Assembly (NCBI RefSeq): GCF_001751245.1
Contig: NZ_LJGU01000161.1
Coordinates: forward strand, 1-52,301
Source of the DNA: Streptomyces oceani
Lineage (GTDB): Bacteria > Actinomycetota > Actinomycetes > Streptomycetales > Streptomycetaceae
Direction of reading: 5' to 3'
DNA length: 52,301 nt
The notes under the pieces were generated by a model that had not been told where the DNA came from, searched no databases, and saw only the letters and a list, made by a program, of their open reading frames with translations. A program made the position numbers and the translations under genes. The stretch's first letter is position 1. Each line of letters begins with the position of its first letter. Shown here piece after piece: positions 8,213-18,756 of this stretch.

Positions 8213-9661
8213 GTGAGACCCGCACCCACGATCCTGCATCTCGACATGGACGCGTTCTTCGCCGCCGTGGAACAGGCGGCGAAGCCCAGTCTGCGGGGGA
8301 AGCCGGTGGTGGTCGGAGGGCTCGGACCGCGGGGTGTGGTGTCCACCGCCTCGTACGAGGCCCGACGCTTCGGCGTGCACTCTGCCATGCCCATGGCACA
8401 AGCGCGGCGGCGCTGTCCGCACGCGGCCTACCTCGTGCCACGGTTCGGTCTCTACCGGCAGGTGAGCGAGTCGGTAATGAGGTTGCTGGGCGAACTGTCG
8501 CCGCTGATGGAGCCGCTGAGCCTGGACGAGGCGTTCGTCGATCTGGAGGCAGGTGGCACCCCGGCCCGTACGGAAGCCGTACGCGGCGTGGCTGAGCGGC
8601 TGCGTGTCGACATCAGGGCGGTGACGGGACTCAGCGGTTCAGTGGGTCTGGCGCCCTCCAAGCTTCTCGCCAAGATCGCCTCGGAGGACGCCAAGCCGGA
8701 CGGTCTCGTGATCGTTCCCGCCGGCACGGAGCGGGAGTTGCTGGCCCCCATGCCCGTACGGACGCTGCCCGGCGTCGGACCCGCCGCGGAGGAGACGCTG
8801 CGCCGGGCAGGGATCAGCACGGTCGGCGAGATCGCGGCCACCGATGAGGCGGAACTGCTCCGGCTGCTCGGCAGAGCCCACGGATCCGCCGTGCACGGAA
8901 TGGCTGCCGGCGTCGATGACCGGCCTGTGGTGGCCGAGCGGGACGCGAAGTCCGTCTCCGTGGAGGACACGTTCGACGTGGACCTGACTGACCGGGTCCG
9001 TGTGCGGAACGAACTGGACCGGCTGGCGGACCGCTGCGCACGGCGTCTGCGGGCCGCGGGCCGATCCGGCCGGACGGTGGTGATCAAGGTGCGCAGCTAC
9101 GACTTCTCGACGCTCACCCGATCCGAGACCCAGCGTGGTCCCACTGACGATCCCGCGGTGGTGCGGGAGGCCGCTGCCCGGCTGCTGGAGGGGGTGGACA
9201 CCACCGCGGGAGTGCGACTCCTGGGTGTGGGGGTCAGTGGCCTTGCCGACTTCACGCAGGAAGACCTGTTCGCCCAGGCCGCGGAAGAGGAAGCGGCCCT
9301 GGCCGGGGGCGCCGAGCAGGACGAGGAGAACGGCTTGACCGCCGAGGACGGGGCATCCACTGCCGAGGGGCCCGGGTCGGAGGCCGAAGGGGAGGGAAGT
9401 CCACTCGACGGTCACTCGCCCGCGGCCGACTCGTCGGTCGAACCCTCGGGGCGGAAGGGCCCGCGGCGGTGGCTACCGGGCCAGGACGTCAACCACCGTG
9501 CGTACGGCGCCGGCTGGGTGCAAGGCAGTGGCGTGGGCCGGGTCACGGTGCGCTTCGAACTGCCGGACTCGCCGCCCGGGCGGGTTCGCACCTTCTCCTG
9601 TGACGATCCGGATCTCGTGGCTGCGAGCCCGCCGCCGCTCGCCGTGCCTGACCCGGACTGA
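8213..9661 (+). CDS. dinB: DNA polymerase IV (Y-family translesion polymerase)
   Basis: The 482-residue protein carries the Y-family catalytic residues: D11 in LDMDAFFAAVE and S103-L-D-E106. It also has the steric gate region and helix-hairpin-helix sequence LPGVGPAAEETLRRAGI, followed by a little-finger domain (about 245-355). Beyond the polymerase core comes an acidic low-complexity linker (about 360-420) and a C-terminal segment (about 425-475) with DVNHRAYGAGWVQGSGVGRVTVRFE, seen in actinobacterial DinB proteins. It would copy past DNA lesions with low fidelity. I see no LexA box upstream and no clear ribosome binding site before GTG 8213. Confidence 0.92.
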   Translation: MRPAPTILHLDMDAFFAAVEQAAKPSLRGKPVVVGGLGPRGVVSTASYEARRFGVHSAMPMAQARRRCPHAAYLVPRFGLYRQVSESVMRLLGELSPLMEPLSLDEAFVDLEAGGTPARTEAVRGVAERLRVDIRAVTGLSGSVGLAPSKLLAKIASEDAKPDGLVIVPAGTERELLAPMPVRTLPGVGPAAEETLRRAGISTVGEIAATDEAELLRLLGRAHGSAVHGMAAGVDDRPVVAERDAKSVSVEDTFDVDLTDRVRVRNELDRLADRCARRLRAAGRSGRTVVIKVRSYDFSTLTRSETQRGPTDDPAVVREAAARLLEGVDTTAGVRLLGVGVSGLADFTQEDLFAQAAEEEAALAGGAEQDEENGLTAEDGASTAEGPGSEAEGEGSPLDGHSPAADSSVEPSGRKGPRRWLPGQDVNHRAYGAGWVQGSGVGRVTVRFELPDSPPGRVRTFSCDDPDLVAASPPPLAVPDPD

Positions 9662-9679
9662 CGAGCCTCGCCGCCTTCG

Positions 9680-10048
9680 TCACTCCCCGCGCGGGGTGGG
9701 TTTCTCCGGTGCCCTGGCGCGCTCGGTGGGCGCGCTGGGCAGGGCCAGGGCGTAGTGATGGTAGAGCTGGAGTTCCTGCGCGGGGGAGAGATGACGGCCC
9801 ACACCGAAGTCGGGCGCGTTCCTGATCAGCGTCCGGTCGTACGGCACCCGAAGGTTCTCCCCGTCCAACTCACTCGGCCTCAACGGCACGAAGGCGTCTC
9901 GGCCGAACAGCCCCGTCCGCACAGCGGCCCATTCCGGTACGCCGGTCGCGTCGTTGAGGTAGACCTCGTCCACGGTGCCGATCCGTGCGCCGTTCCGGTC
10001 GAAGGCTTTGCGGCCGATCAGGCTCGGCGGATCGATCTCGGTCTGCAC
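9680..10048 (-). CDS. PRC-barrel domain protein
   Basis: The 122-residue soluble protein has an N-terminal PRC-barrel: LIGRKAFDRNGARIGTVDEVYL, then WAAVRTGLFGRDAFVPL and a short C-terminal tail with GVGRHLSPAQELQLYHHYAL. PRC-barrels are small beta-barrels found in RimM, photosynthetic reaction centres and many stress-related actinobacterial proteins. They usually bind other proteins or RNA. The GTG start at 10048 follows TTGGAGG. It converges with dinB and diverges from the riboswitch-gcvP unit. Its specific role is unknown. Confidence 0.82.
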   Translation of the reverse strand: MQTEIDPPSLIGRKAFDRNGARIGTVDEVYLNDATGVPEWAAVRTGLFGRDAFVPLRPSELDGENLRVPYDRTLIRNAPDFGVGRHLSPAQELQLYHHYALALPSAPTERARAPEKPTPRGE

Positions 10049-10083
10049 GCTGTGCCTCCAACTGATCGGCTCGATTCAGGAAA

Positions 10084-10113
10084 CCCCATAGGAGAATTGT
10101 CTCAAATAAGCCA
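10084..10113 (-). promoter_or_regulatory. Possible promoter of the PRC-barrel gene
   Basis: On the minus strand TTGGCT (10113-10108) and TATGGG (10089-10084) are 18 bases apart in an A+T-rich stretch that stands out from its surroundings. It lies about 40 bases upstream of the GTG start. The match to consensus is moderate. Confidence 0.35.
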
Positions 10114-10202
10114 AGGGGGACATTCTTCTCTCTCGGGCACATGACAGCGCCGGGCCCCTACCAGCTGCGGCCTGCGCTGGTACGCTCGGAAACGGCTGCC
10201 GA

Positions 10203-10440
10203 CCCCGTACGGGAGAGTCCTCCGGTGAGATGCACCGGAGGCGCCGAAGGAGCAACTCCTCCCCGGAATCTCTCAGGCTCACGTACCGTACGGACGAGGT
10301 CACTCTGGAAAGCAGGACGGGCTGAGTGCGGTGCCGACGCCCTTCCTCACCGACGGTGAAAGCCGGCGTGTCCCGGGTGTGGGTATGACCGGCGAAGCTC
10401 TCAGGTTGATGACAGAGGGGGAGGCCCTCGGGCGCCGACC
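10203..10440 (+). promoter_or_regulatory. Tandem glycine riboswitch (gcvT class) upstream of gcvP
   Basis: Two aptamers are recognisable. The first (about 10204-10310) has GGGAGAG, then GCGCCGAAGGAGCAA and CTCTCAGG. The second (about 10320-10437) has GACGGTGAAAGCCGG, then CCGGCGAAGCTCTCAGG and GACAGAGGGG. Cores of this type bind glycine and usually switch on glycine-cleavage genes. The second ends about 45 bases before the gcvP start, so regulation could act on transcription or translation. No obvious terminator hairpin with a T-run lies between aptamer and gene, which favours translational or Rho-linked control. Confidence 0.9.
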
Positions 10441-10483
10441 GTGGCGTCCACCGCAGGTCGCAGAGACCAGGAGGCCCCCGCAC

Positions 10484-13369
<2,886 letters not shown>

Positions 13370-13384
13370 CCTGCGGCAGCCGTC

Positions 13385-13416
13385 CGGGTCGGCGCGGTGG
13401 AAGCCGGGCCGACCCG
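13385..13416. terminator. Hairpin between convergent gcvP and DUF5999 genes
   Basis: CGGGTCGGC (13385-13393) pairs with GCCGACCCG (13408-13416) across a 14-base loop. It lies 16 bases after the gcvP stop and between two converging genes, so it could serve as a terminator. There is no T-run. Confidence 0.4.
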
Positions 13417-13455
13417 CTCCGGCCCGGGTGCCGGTCTCGTGGTCCGTACGCCGAC

Positions 13456-13662
13456 TCAGGCGGCGGTGATGACGTGCTGGGCGCCGTACGAACGGTGCGG
13501 TGCGATGATCTTGCCGTCCGGCAGGAGCTCGCCGGTGTCCTCGAAGAGGACCACGCCGTTGCACAGGAGGCTCCAGCCCTGTTCGGGATGGTGCGCCAGG
13601 GCGTGCGCGGCCTCCCGGTCCGCGGAGTCGGCGGACGGGCACAGCGGTTGGTGCTGGCACAT
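13456..13662 (-). CDS. DUF5999 family small cysteine-containing protein
   Basis: The 68-residue protein begins MCQHQPLCPSADSADREAA and continues with HHPEQGWSLLCNGVVLFEDT and GELLPDGKIIAPHR, a pattern I recognise as the Streptomyces DUF5999 family. It has three cysteines (2, 8 and one in LLCNG) and a nearby histidine, which could bind a metal. I chose ATG 13662 because GGGGAGGG lies 8 bases upstream; the reading frame is open further 5' without support. Function is unknown. Confidence 0.8.
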   Translation of the reverse strand: MCQHQPLCPSADSADREAAHALAHHPEQGWSLLCNGVVLFEDTGELLPDGKIIAPHRSYGAQHVITAA

Positions 13663-13881
13663 GAGGGGTGCCCTCCCCGGTGCGGTGGTGTGCGTTGCGT
13701 GGCTGGGTGCGGTGGTGTCCAAGGCCGGCCCCCGTCTCGATCGCGTGTCTTCCCAAGTGTCGCCTCACGGCCGGGATTCCGCAGGCGTTTCGTCGCGGCG
13801 TTCCCCACCCGGTGGGACGTACCGCACACGTGAGCGGTTGCCTCGCCATGGCCATAGCCGTCGTGCTCCGCCCGGTCGGGG

Positions 13882-14463
13882 TCAGACGACCGCGGTGTCG
13901 CCCAGCAGCGGGGAGGCCGTCAGCCGATGGGTGAGCCGTGGCAGCAGGGCGTCGACGCGCTGCGTCTGGTGAGCGGCTATACCCGGGGGAGCGGGCGCGA
14001 GGGGGACCAGCAGGTCGGACGCGGCCGGGACGCCCGTCTCCGGTTCCGCGTCGGCGTCGCCGTGCAGCCAGAGCGTCAGCATGTACAGCTCCGGTATGGA
14101 CAGCAGTCGGGGTTGGTACGGCAGCGGCAGAGCGGTGGCCTGTTCCAGCGCGTGCGCGGTGGAGGAGACGTACGGGCCCGAGTGGAGGCGGGCGAACGAC
14201 CAGCCGGAGGGTGTGCGTACCGCTTCGGCGGCCCCGACCACCGTGCGTGGCCGTCCCCCGCCGCCGTCGTGCAGCAGGAAACGCCACCCGGTGAGCTGGG
14301 TGCTGGGCGGGCCGCTGCGTTGCCCGATGCGCGATATCTCGTGAATGGGGAGGGGCGTATCGGGGCGTGGGTCGCCCGGGATCTCCTCGGTGACTGCGGA
14401 ACCGAGGGCGGCGAGAACACTCCGCAGGGCGGAAGCTGGCGCGGGGCTCATACGTAGGGGCAT
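13882..14463 (-). CDS. Conserved hypothetical protein, Streptomyces type
   Basis: This 193-residue soluble protein has no domain I can name. The middle is rich in aromatic and beta-strand-like sequence (TGWRFLLHDGGGGRPRTVVGAAEAV, SFARLHSGPYVSSTAHAL), and the C-terminal part contains helical, leucine-rich sequence ending in DALLPRLTHRLTASPLLGDTAVV. No signal peptide or membrane segment is evident. The ATG at 14463 has GAGAGG 8 bases upstream, which supports it as a real gene. It stands alone between DUF5999 and a long gap. Confidence 0.65.
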   Translation of the reverse strand: MPLRMSPAPASALRSVLAALGSAVTEEIPGDPRPDTPLPIHEISRIGQRSGPPSTQLTGWRFLLHDGGGGRPRTVVGAAEAVRTPSGWSFARLHSGPYVSSTAHALEQATALPLPYQPRLLSIPELYMLTLWLHGDADAEPETGVPAASDLLVPLAPAPPGIAAHQTQRVDALLPRLTHRLTASPLLGDTAVV

Positions 14464-15178
14464 GGGTGTCGCCTCTCAGTCTCAGAACACGCAGGGCGGA
14501 CAGGTGCTGATCGCGCGGCCGAGGGCACGGGAACACAGCTCGAGGGGAAGGCCCGGGACATCGACCACGAGTCGAATGTCGGATCGCTGCCTTTCCAGAG
14601 TTTATACGAACTGTGTTCCCGGGAGGTTTCGTCCAGTATCCGGGGGTGCTTTCACAAGAGGGATTTCGGACATTCTAATACGGTTGGTATCCGCGCATTT
14701 GTCGTGAAATCCGCGTCGCTGTCCGTGGGTTGCTCCGCCGCATGGTCGGCCGAAACGCACGGGCGTCTTTCCGGCATGACCCGACAGGGCCGCCGGCAGT
14801 TCCCGAGCGGCGTGCCGAGTCACTTTCGTTATGCCGATGGAATGTGCCGGAGTACCTCTGTGTACAGCCTAAGGGTTGTCCCGTGATTCCCGCTGGATCA
14901 GCGAGCGGCGTTCAGTGCCGGGGCTCCCCAGGCCGGTGGGCCGAGGGGACAGATCGCGAGGCGGAGGGTCGTCCGCATGCCGGGCGTACGTGGGCGATTC
15001 GGCGACGCGGCGAGGTGCCGTGCTGGGTGCCGCGAGCCCGCCGGGGATCGCGGGGCGGTCCGTAGCGTCAGGTGTCGGTCACTTGGGGCGTTACCGGTCA
15101 TACGAACGGGCAGTAATCCACCGTCATACGTGTGACGTCGCTGCACGACAGGGGCAACTCGACCCAGGAGGACGCCGG
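14464..15178. other. 715-bp intergenic stretch with a low-GC pocket
   Basis: No convincing gene is visible, although a plus-strand frame stays open upstream of the glutamate-cysteine ligase gene. Bases about 14595-14705 are clearly richer in A+T than the rest (for example GAGTTTATACGAACTG and GGACATTCTAATACGG), as expected of promoter or regulatory DNA. Close to the downstream gene there is a near-palindrome, CGTCATACGTGTGACG (15122-15137), and the motif GTCATACG occurs twice within about 30 bases. Confidence 0.5.
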
Positions 15179-16672
15179 ATGGGAGAGAAGGTCGCAGCCG
15201 GGAGGTTCGACCTGGCCGATCGACAGCGATACCGGCAGAAGTTGCGGGAGTGCCTGGACGCGCTCCAACGTCAGCTGCGGGAGCATCGGTTCGAGGGGCC
15301 ACGGCATCTCATGGGACTCGAGATCGAGTTGAACCTCGCCGATGCCGGCGGGCTTCCCCGGATGATGAACGCGGAAGTACTCGAACGGATTGCCAGTGGC
15401 GATTTCCAGATGGAACTCGGCCAGTTCAACCTGGAAGTGAACATCGTGCCGCACCGGTTGGGCGGTCGTGTGCTGGACCAACTGGCCGAGGAACTCCGCA
15501 CCGGACTCGCGTACGCGGACCGGCAGGCCCACCAGGTCGACGCGCGGGTCGTCATGATCGGCATCCTGCCGACTCTCACGGACCGGGACCTGGTGCTGAC
15601 GAACCTGTCCGCGGCCGACCGCTACGCGCTGCTCAACAACCAGATCATGGCGTCCCGCGGGGAGGAGATCGCCCTGGAGATCGAAGGGGTCGAACGCCTC
15701 ACCCGGACCTCTTCCTCGATCGCCCCGGAATCCGCCTGCACGTCCGTGCAACTGCACCTCCAGGTGACCCCGGAGCGCTTCCCCCAAATATGGAACGCGG
15801 CCCAGGCCATCGCGGGAGCGCAGATCGCGATGGGGGCCAACTCGCCCTTCCTGTTCGGCCGAGAGCTGTGGCGCGAGACCCGCCCGCCGCTCTTCCAGCA
15901 GGCCACGGACGTCCGGCCGCCGGAATGGGCGGCGCAGGGCGTACGTCCGCGCACGTGGTTCGGGCAGCGGTGGGTGTCCTCCGCGGGTGACCTCTTCGAG
16001 GAGAACCTTCGCTACTTTCCCTCGCTGCTGCCGATCTGCGCGGACGAGGACCCACTGACGGAGCTCGCCCGGGGCCGTACTCCCAGCCTGTCCGAACTGG
16101 TGCTGCACAACGGCACGGTGTACCGGTGGAACCGGCCGGTGTACGGGGTCGCGGACGGCGTGCCCCACCTGCGGGTGGAGAACAGGGTCCTGCCCGCCGG
16201 CCCCACGGTCACGGACGTGCTCGCCAACGCGGCCTTCTACTACGGTCTCGTACGCGCACTCGCGGACGAGCCGCGTCCGGTGTGGCAGCGCATGCCCTTC
16301 GCGGTCGCCCAGGCGAACTTCGAGAGTGCCTGCCGCTACGGTCTGGAGGCGCGGTTGCGTTGGCCGCGTCCGGGACGTGGTGGGCTGGTGACGCTGCCCG
16401 CCGTACGGCTGGTGCAGGAGGAGCTGTTGCCGCTGGCGGCTTCGGGCCTGGACGCCTGGGGCGTGGAACCCGCGGACCGGGACCGGTACCTCTCAGTGCT
16501 GGAGGAACGCTGCCGACAGCGGGTCAACGGTGCTTCCTGGCAGGCCGCCGCGTATCACCAGGGACGGGACGCCGGTCTCGCGCGGGACAAGGCCCTCGCC
16601 GCCATGACCCGGCGCTACTGCGAGCTGGCCGACACCCAGGAGCCCGTGCACACCTGGCCGGTCGGGGCGTAG
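15179..16672 (+). CDS. Glutamate-cysteine ligase family protein (GCS2-like)
   Basis: This 497-residue protein resembles the GCS2/YbdK-type carboxylate-amine ligases. It has the conserved MGLEIELNLADAGG, then ELGQFNLEVNIVPHRL, which supply acidic metal-binding residues, and later ANSPFLFGRELWRETR. Family members join glutamate to cysteine or a similar amine using ATP. Actinobacteria make mycothiol rather than glutathione, so the true substrate is open; ergothioneine EgtA is a distant relative, but no egt genes are nearby. ATG 15179 follows AGGAGG with 7-base spacing, preferred over open sequence further upstream. Confidence 0.82.
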   Translation: MGEKVAAGRFDLADRQRYRQKLRECLDALQRQLREHRFEGPRHLMGLEIELNLADAGGLPRMMNAEVLERIASGDFQMELGQFNLEVNIVPHRLGGRVLDQLAEELRTGLAYADRQAHQVDARVVMIGILPTLTDRDLVLTNLSAADRYALLNNQIMASRGEEIALEIEGVERLTRTSSSIAPESACTSVQLHLQVTPERFPQIWNAAQAIAGAQIAMGANSPFLFGRELWRETRPPLFQQATDVRPPEWAAQGVRPRTWFGQRWVSSAGDLFEENLRYFPSLLPICADEDPLTELARGRTPSLSELVLHNGTVYRWNRPVYGVADGVPHLRVENRVLPAGPTVTDVLANAAFYYGLVRALADEPRPVWQRMPFAVAQANFESACRYGLEARLRWPRPGRGGLVTLPAVRLVQEELLPLAASGLDAWGVEPADRDRYLSVLEERCRQRVNGASWQAAAYHQGRDAGLARDKALAAMTRRYCELADTQEPVHTWPVGA

Positions 16673-16890
16673 CGGCGTCCTCGCGTACCCTGCTTCGACA
16701 GTGGTCCGTGGTGGCGTCCGGAGTCGGGACGGCGAGCCCGCGCCCGTCGCCGTCGACACCGCGCCTCTCCTGTGCCCGCCGCGTGACGTACGGCGCAGGC
16801 GTGAGCGCGGACAGGTGGTGTCCGGAGGGTCCGGACGCGGCGACCCGGGCGGGCGACGGCTGGTCCGAGGACGCGTAACGGGAGGCAACG

Positions 16891-17712
16891 GTGCAGTGGA
16901 AGGCGCGCGCGACGGCCTCCCCGGGTCCTGATCCGGACCCGGGGCCCGCCCCGGAGCTGACTGGTCGGACCCTTCGGCACGAGCTGCTGCTGGTGCTGGC
17001 CCTCTCGCTGGGGGCCAGCGCGGTCTCCTCGCTGATCAGCTTCACCGGCGCGCTCACCGAACCGGGCGGTCTCGCGGAGCAGTCGGCGCAGCTCAACGGC
17101 TCCAGCGCGCCGGACCGGCCCTGGCTGGACCTGGCGTGGCAGCTCTTCGGTATCGCCACAGCCCTGGTGCCGGTGGTGCTCGTCGCGCACCTGCTGGTCA
17201 GGGAGGGGGCGGGCGGCCTACGTACGGTGGGCCTGGACGCCCGGAAGCCGGGCTCCGACCTGGCCCGGGGGACCGTACTGGCGGCGGTCATCGGGGGGAG
17301 CGGGCTGCTGCTGTACCTCGGAGCGCGCGCGGCCGGGTTCAGCCTCACGGTGGTGCCGGAGAACCTGCCGGACGTGTGGTGGCAGATCCCGGTGCTGGTC
17401 GCCTCCGCCGTACAGAACTCGGTCCTCGAGGAGGTCATCGTCGTCGGCTACCTGCTGCGTCGCCTCGACCAGGCGGGTTGCACGATGTGGACGACACTGA
17501 CGGTGAGCTCCCTGCTGCGCGGCACGTACCACCTCTACCAGGGCATCGGCGGATTCTTCGGGAACGCGGTGATGGGTGCGATCTTCGTGCTGCTGTACCG
17601 GCGTTGGGGGCGGGTCGGTCCGCTGGTCGCGGCACACGCGCTGATCGACATCGTGGCGTTCGTCGGATACGCGCTGCTGGCCGGCAAGGTGGGTTGGCTG
17701 CCCACGGACTGA
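16891..17712 (+). CDS. CPBP family intramembrane protein (Abi/CAAX-protease-like)
   Basis: The 273-residue protein has about seven to eight hydrophobic segments. Family motifs are the double glutamate (NSVLEEVIVVGYLLRRL), the first histidine in RGTYHLYQG and the second in VAAHALIDIVAF. In the usual EExxxR motif the arginine position is valine here. CPBP proteins cleave prenylated or other membrane substrates in eukaryotes and are linked to bacteriocin immunity in bacteria; the substrate here is unknown. GTG 16891 has GGGAGG upstream. It appears monocistronic, after a 218-bp gap in which I see no gene. Confidence 0.85.
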   Translation: MQWKARATASPGPDPDPGPAPELTGRTLRHELLLVLALSLGASAVSSLISFTGALTEPGGLAEQSAQLNGSSAPDRPWLDLAWQLFGIATALVPVVLVAHLLVREGAGGLRTVGLDARKPGSDLARGTVLAAVIGGSGLLLYLGARAAGFSLTVVPENLPDVWWQIPVLVASAVQNSVLEEVIVVGYLLRRLDQAGCTMWTTLTVSSLLRGTYHLYQGIGGFFGNAVMGAIFVLLYRRWGRVGPLVAAHALIDIVAFVGYALLAGKVGWLPTD

Positions 17713-17747
17713 CCGCCCGAACCAACCCGTGCGATGAGGACGCCGTC

Positions 17748-18569
17748 TCAGAACGTCGTCCGTAGCTCCGCGTCGAGGACCGTGACGGCGCTGCCGGTGA
17801 GTTCCGTACGCGCGCCGCGCAGCCGGGTGTGGACGGTGCCGGGACGTGCCGAGAGTTGGCGGCCGGTGAGCGCGTGTCGACCGGTCCGACCGGACCACAG
17901 GGGTGCCAGGGCGGTGTGCGCGCTCCCGGTTACCGGGTCCTCGGGAATGCCGACGGCGGGGGCGAAGAAGCGCGAGACGTAGTCGTACCCGGCGTCGGAG
18001 GTGGCTGCACCGGCGGTGACGATCACCCCTCGGTGGGGGAGTCGGCCCAGCGCGGTGAGGTCGGGGGAGAGCGTGCGTACTGCGGTTTCGTCGGCCAGTT
18101 CGACGAGCAGGTCGCCGACGTCCGGACCGGTGTCGTACGCCGCCTGTGCCTGGGCGCCGAGTGCGGCGGACACGCCCTCGGGAACCTCCCGTGCGGTCAA
18201 CGGTGCGGTGGGGAAGTCGAGTGTGATCCCGTCGCCGGACACGGTGGCACGCAGCACGCCGCCGCGGGTGTGGAACCGTAGTTCGCCAGTGACGCTGTCG
18301 CCGTTCCGCAGCACGTGGGCGGTGGCCAGGGTCGCGTGGCCGCAGAGGTTGACCTCGGTCCTCGGAGTGAACCAGCGCAACTCCCAGTCCACGGGATCGG
18401 CCTGCGCCAGCGGTCGTGCGTACGCCGTCTCGGACAGGTTGAGCTCGCCGGCGAGTCGCTGCAGCCGGTCGTCCTCCGGGAAGGGGGCGCCCGCGGGCAG
18501 GAGTACGACGGCCGCTGGATTGCCCGAGAAGGGACGGTCGGTGAAGACGTCGACGGTTCGGATACGCAT
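17748..18569 (-). CDS. PhzF family isomerase/epimerase-like protein
   Basis: This 273-residue protein has the diaminopimelate-epimerase-like double fold of PhzF proteins. Marks are the start VDVFTDRPFSGNPAAVV, the catalytic glutamate E47 in LNLSETAYA, NLCGHATLATAHVL and the late motif GIPEDPVTGSAHTAL. PhzF itself isomerises a phenazine precursor; most homologues, such as YddE, have no known substrate. No phenazine genes are nearby, so the role is open. Its start codon faces the EamA gene across a 187-bp divergent region. Confidence 0.88.
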   Translation of the reverse strand: MRIRTVDVFTDRPFSGNPAAVVLLPAGAPFPEDDRLQRLAGELNLSETAYARPLAQADPVDWELRWFTPRTEVNLCGHATLATAHVLRNGDSVTGELRFHTRGGVLRATVSGDGITLDFPTAPLTAREVPEGVSAALGAQAQAAYDTGPDVGDLLVELADETAVRTLSPDLTALGRLPHRGVIVTAGAATSDAGYDYVSRFFAPAVGIPEDPVTGSAHTALAPLWSGRTGRHALTGRQLSARPGTVHTRLRGARTELTGSAVTVLDAELRTTF

Positions 18570-18705
18570 GGCTCGAGCGTACGTGCGCGCTGGCGCGAGC
18601 AGGAAGCTCGACCTCCGAGCCAGCGGCGGTCGGTCAGCCTAGGCGGTTTCGGGGAGTTGGGACGGCGGGAGGCGCCCAGGGGCGGGCGCGGTTCCCTCAC
18701 ACTGT

Positions 18706-18735
18706 GTCAGGAGTGTTCGGGGTGACACTCCTGAC
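18706..18735. repeat. 11-bp perfect inverted repeat upstream of the EamA gene
   Basis: GTCAGGAGTGT (18706-18716) and ACACTCCTGAC (18725-18735) are exact complements around an 8-base spacer, ending 21 bases before the EamA start codon. The spacing suits either a repressor operator or an RNA hairpin near the ribosome binding site. No T-run follows. It lies in the PhzF/EamA divergent region. Confidence 0.6.
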
Positions 18736-18756
18736 GAACGTTGGCATGATGGCCCG

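Noticed and set aside
14876..15178. Possible 101-codon N-terminal extension of the glutamate-cysteine ligase-like protein
   Set aside because: The internal ATG at 15179 has an excellent AGGAGG and the family motif begins soon after; the upstream sequence is unlike any domain.
17748..18569. PhzF as a sign of a phenazine cluster
   Set aside because: No other phz-type genes adjoin; PhzF-like proteins are common outside phenazine pathways.
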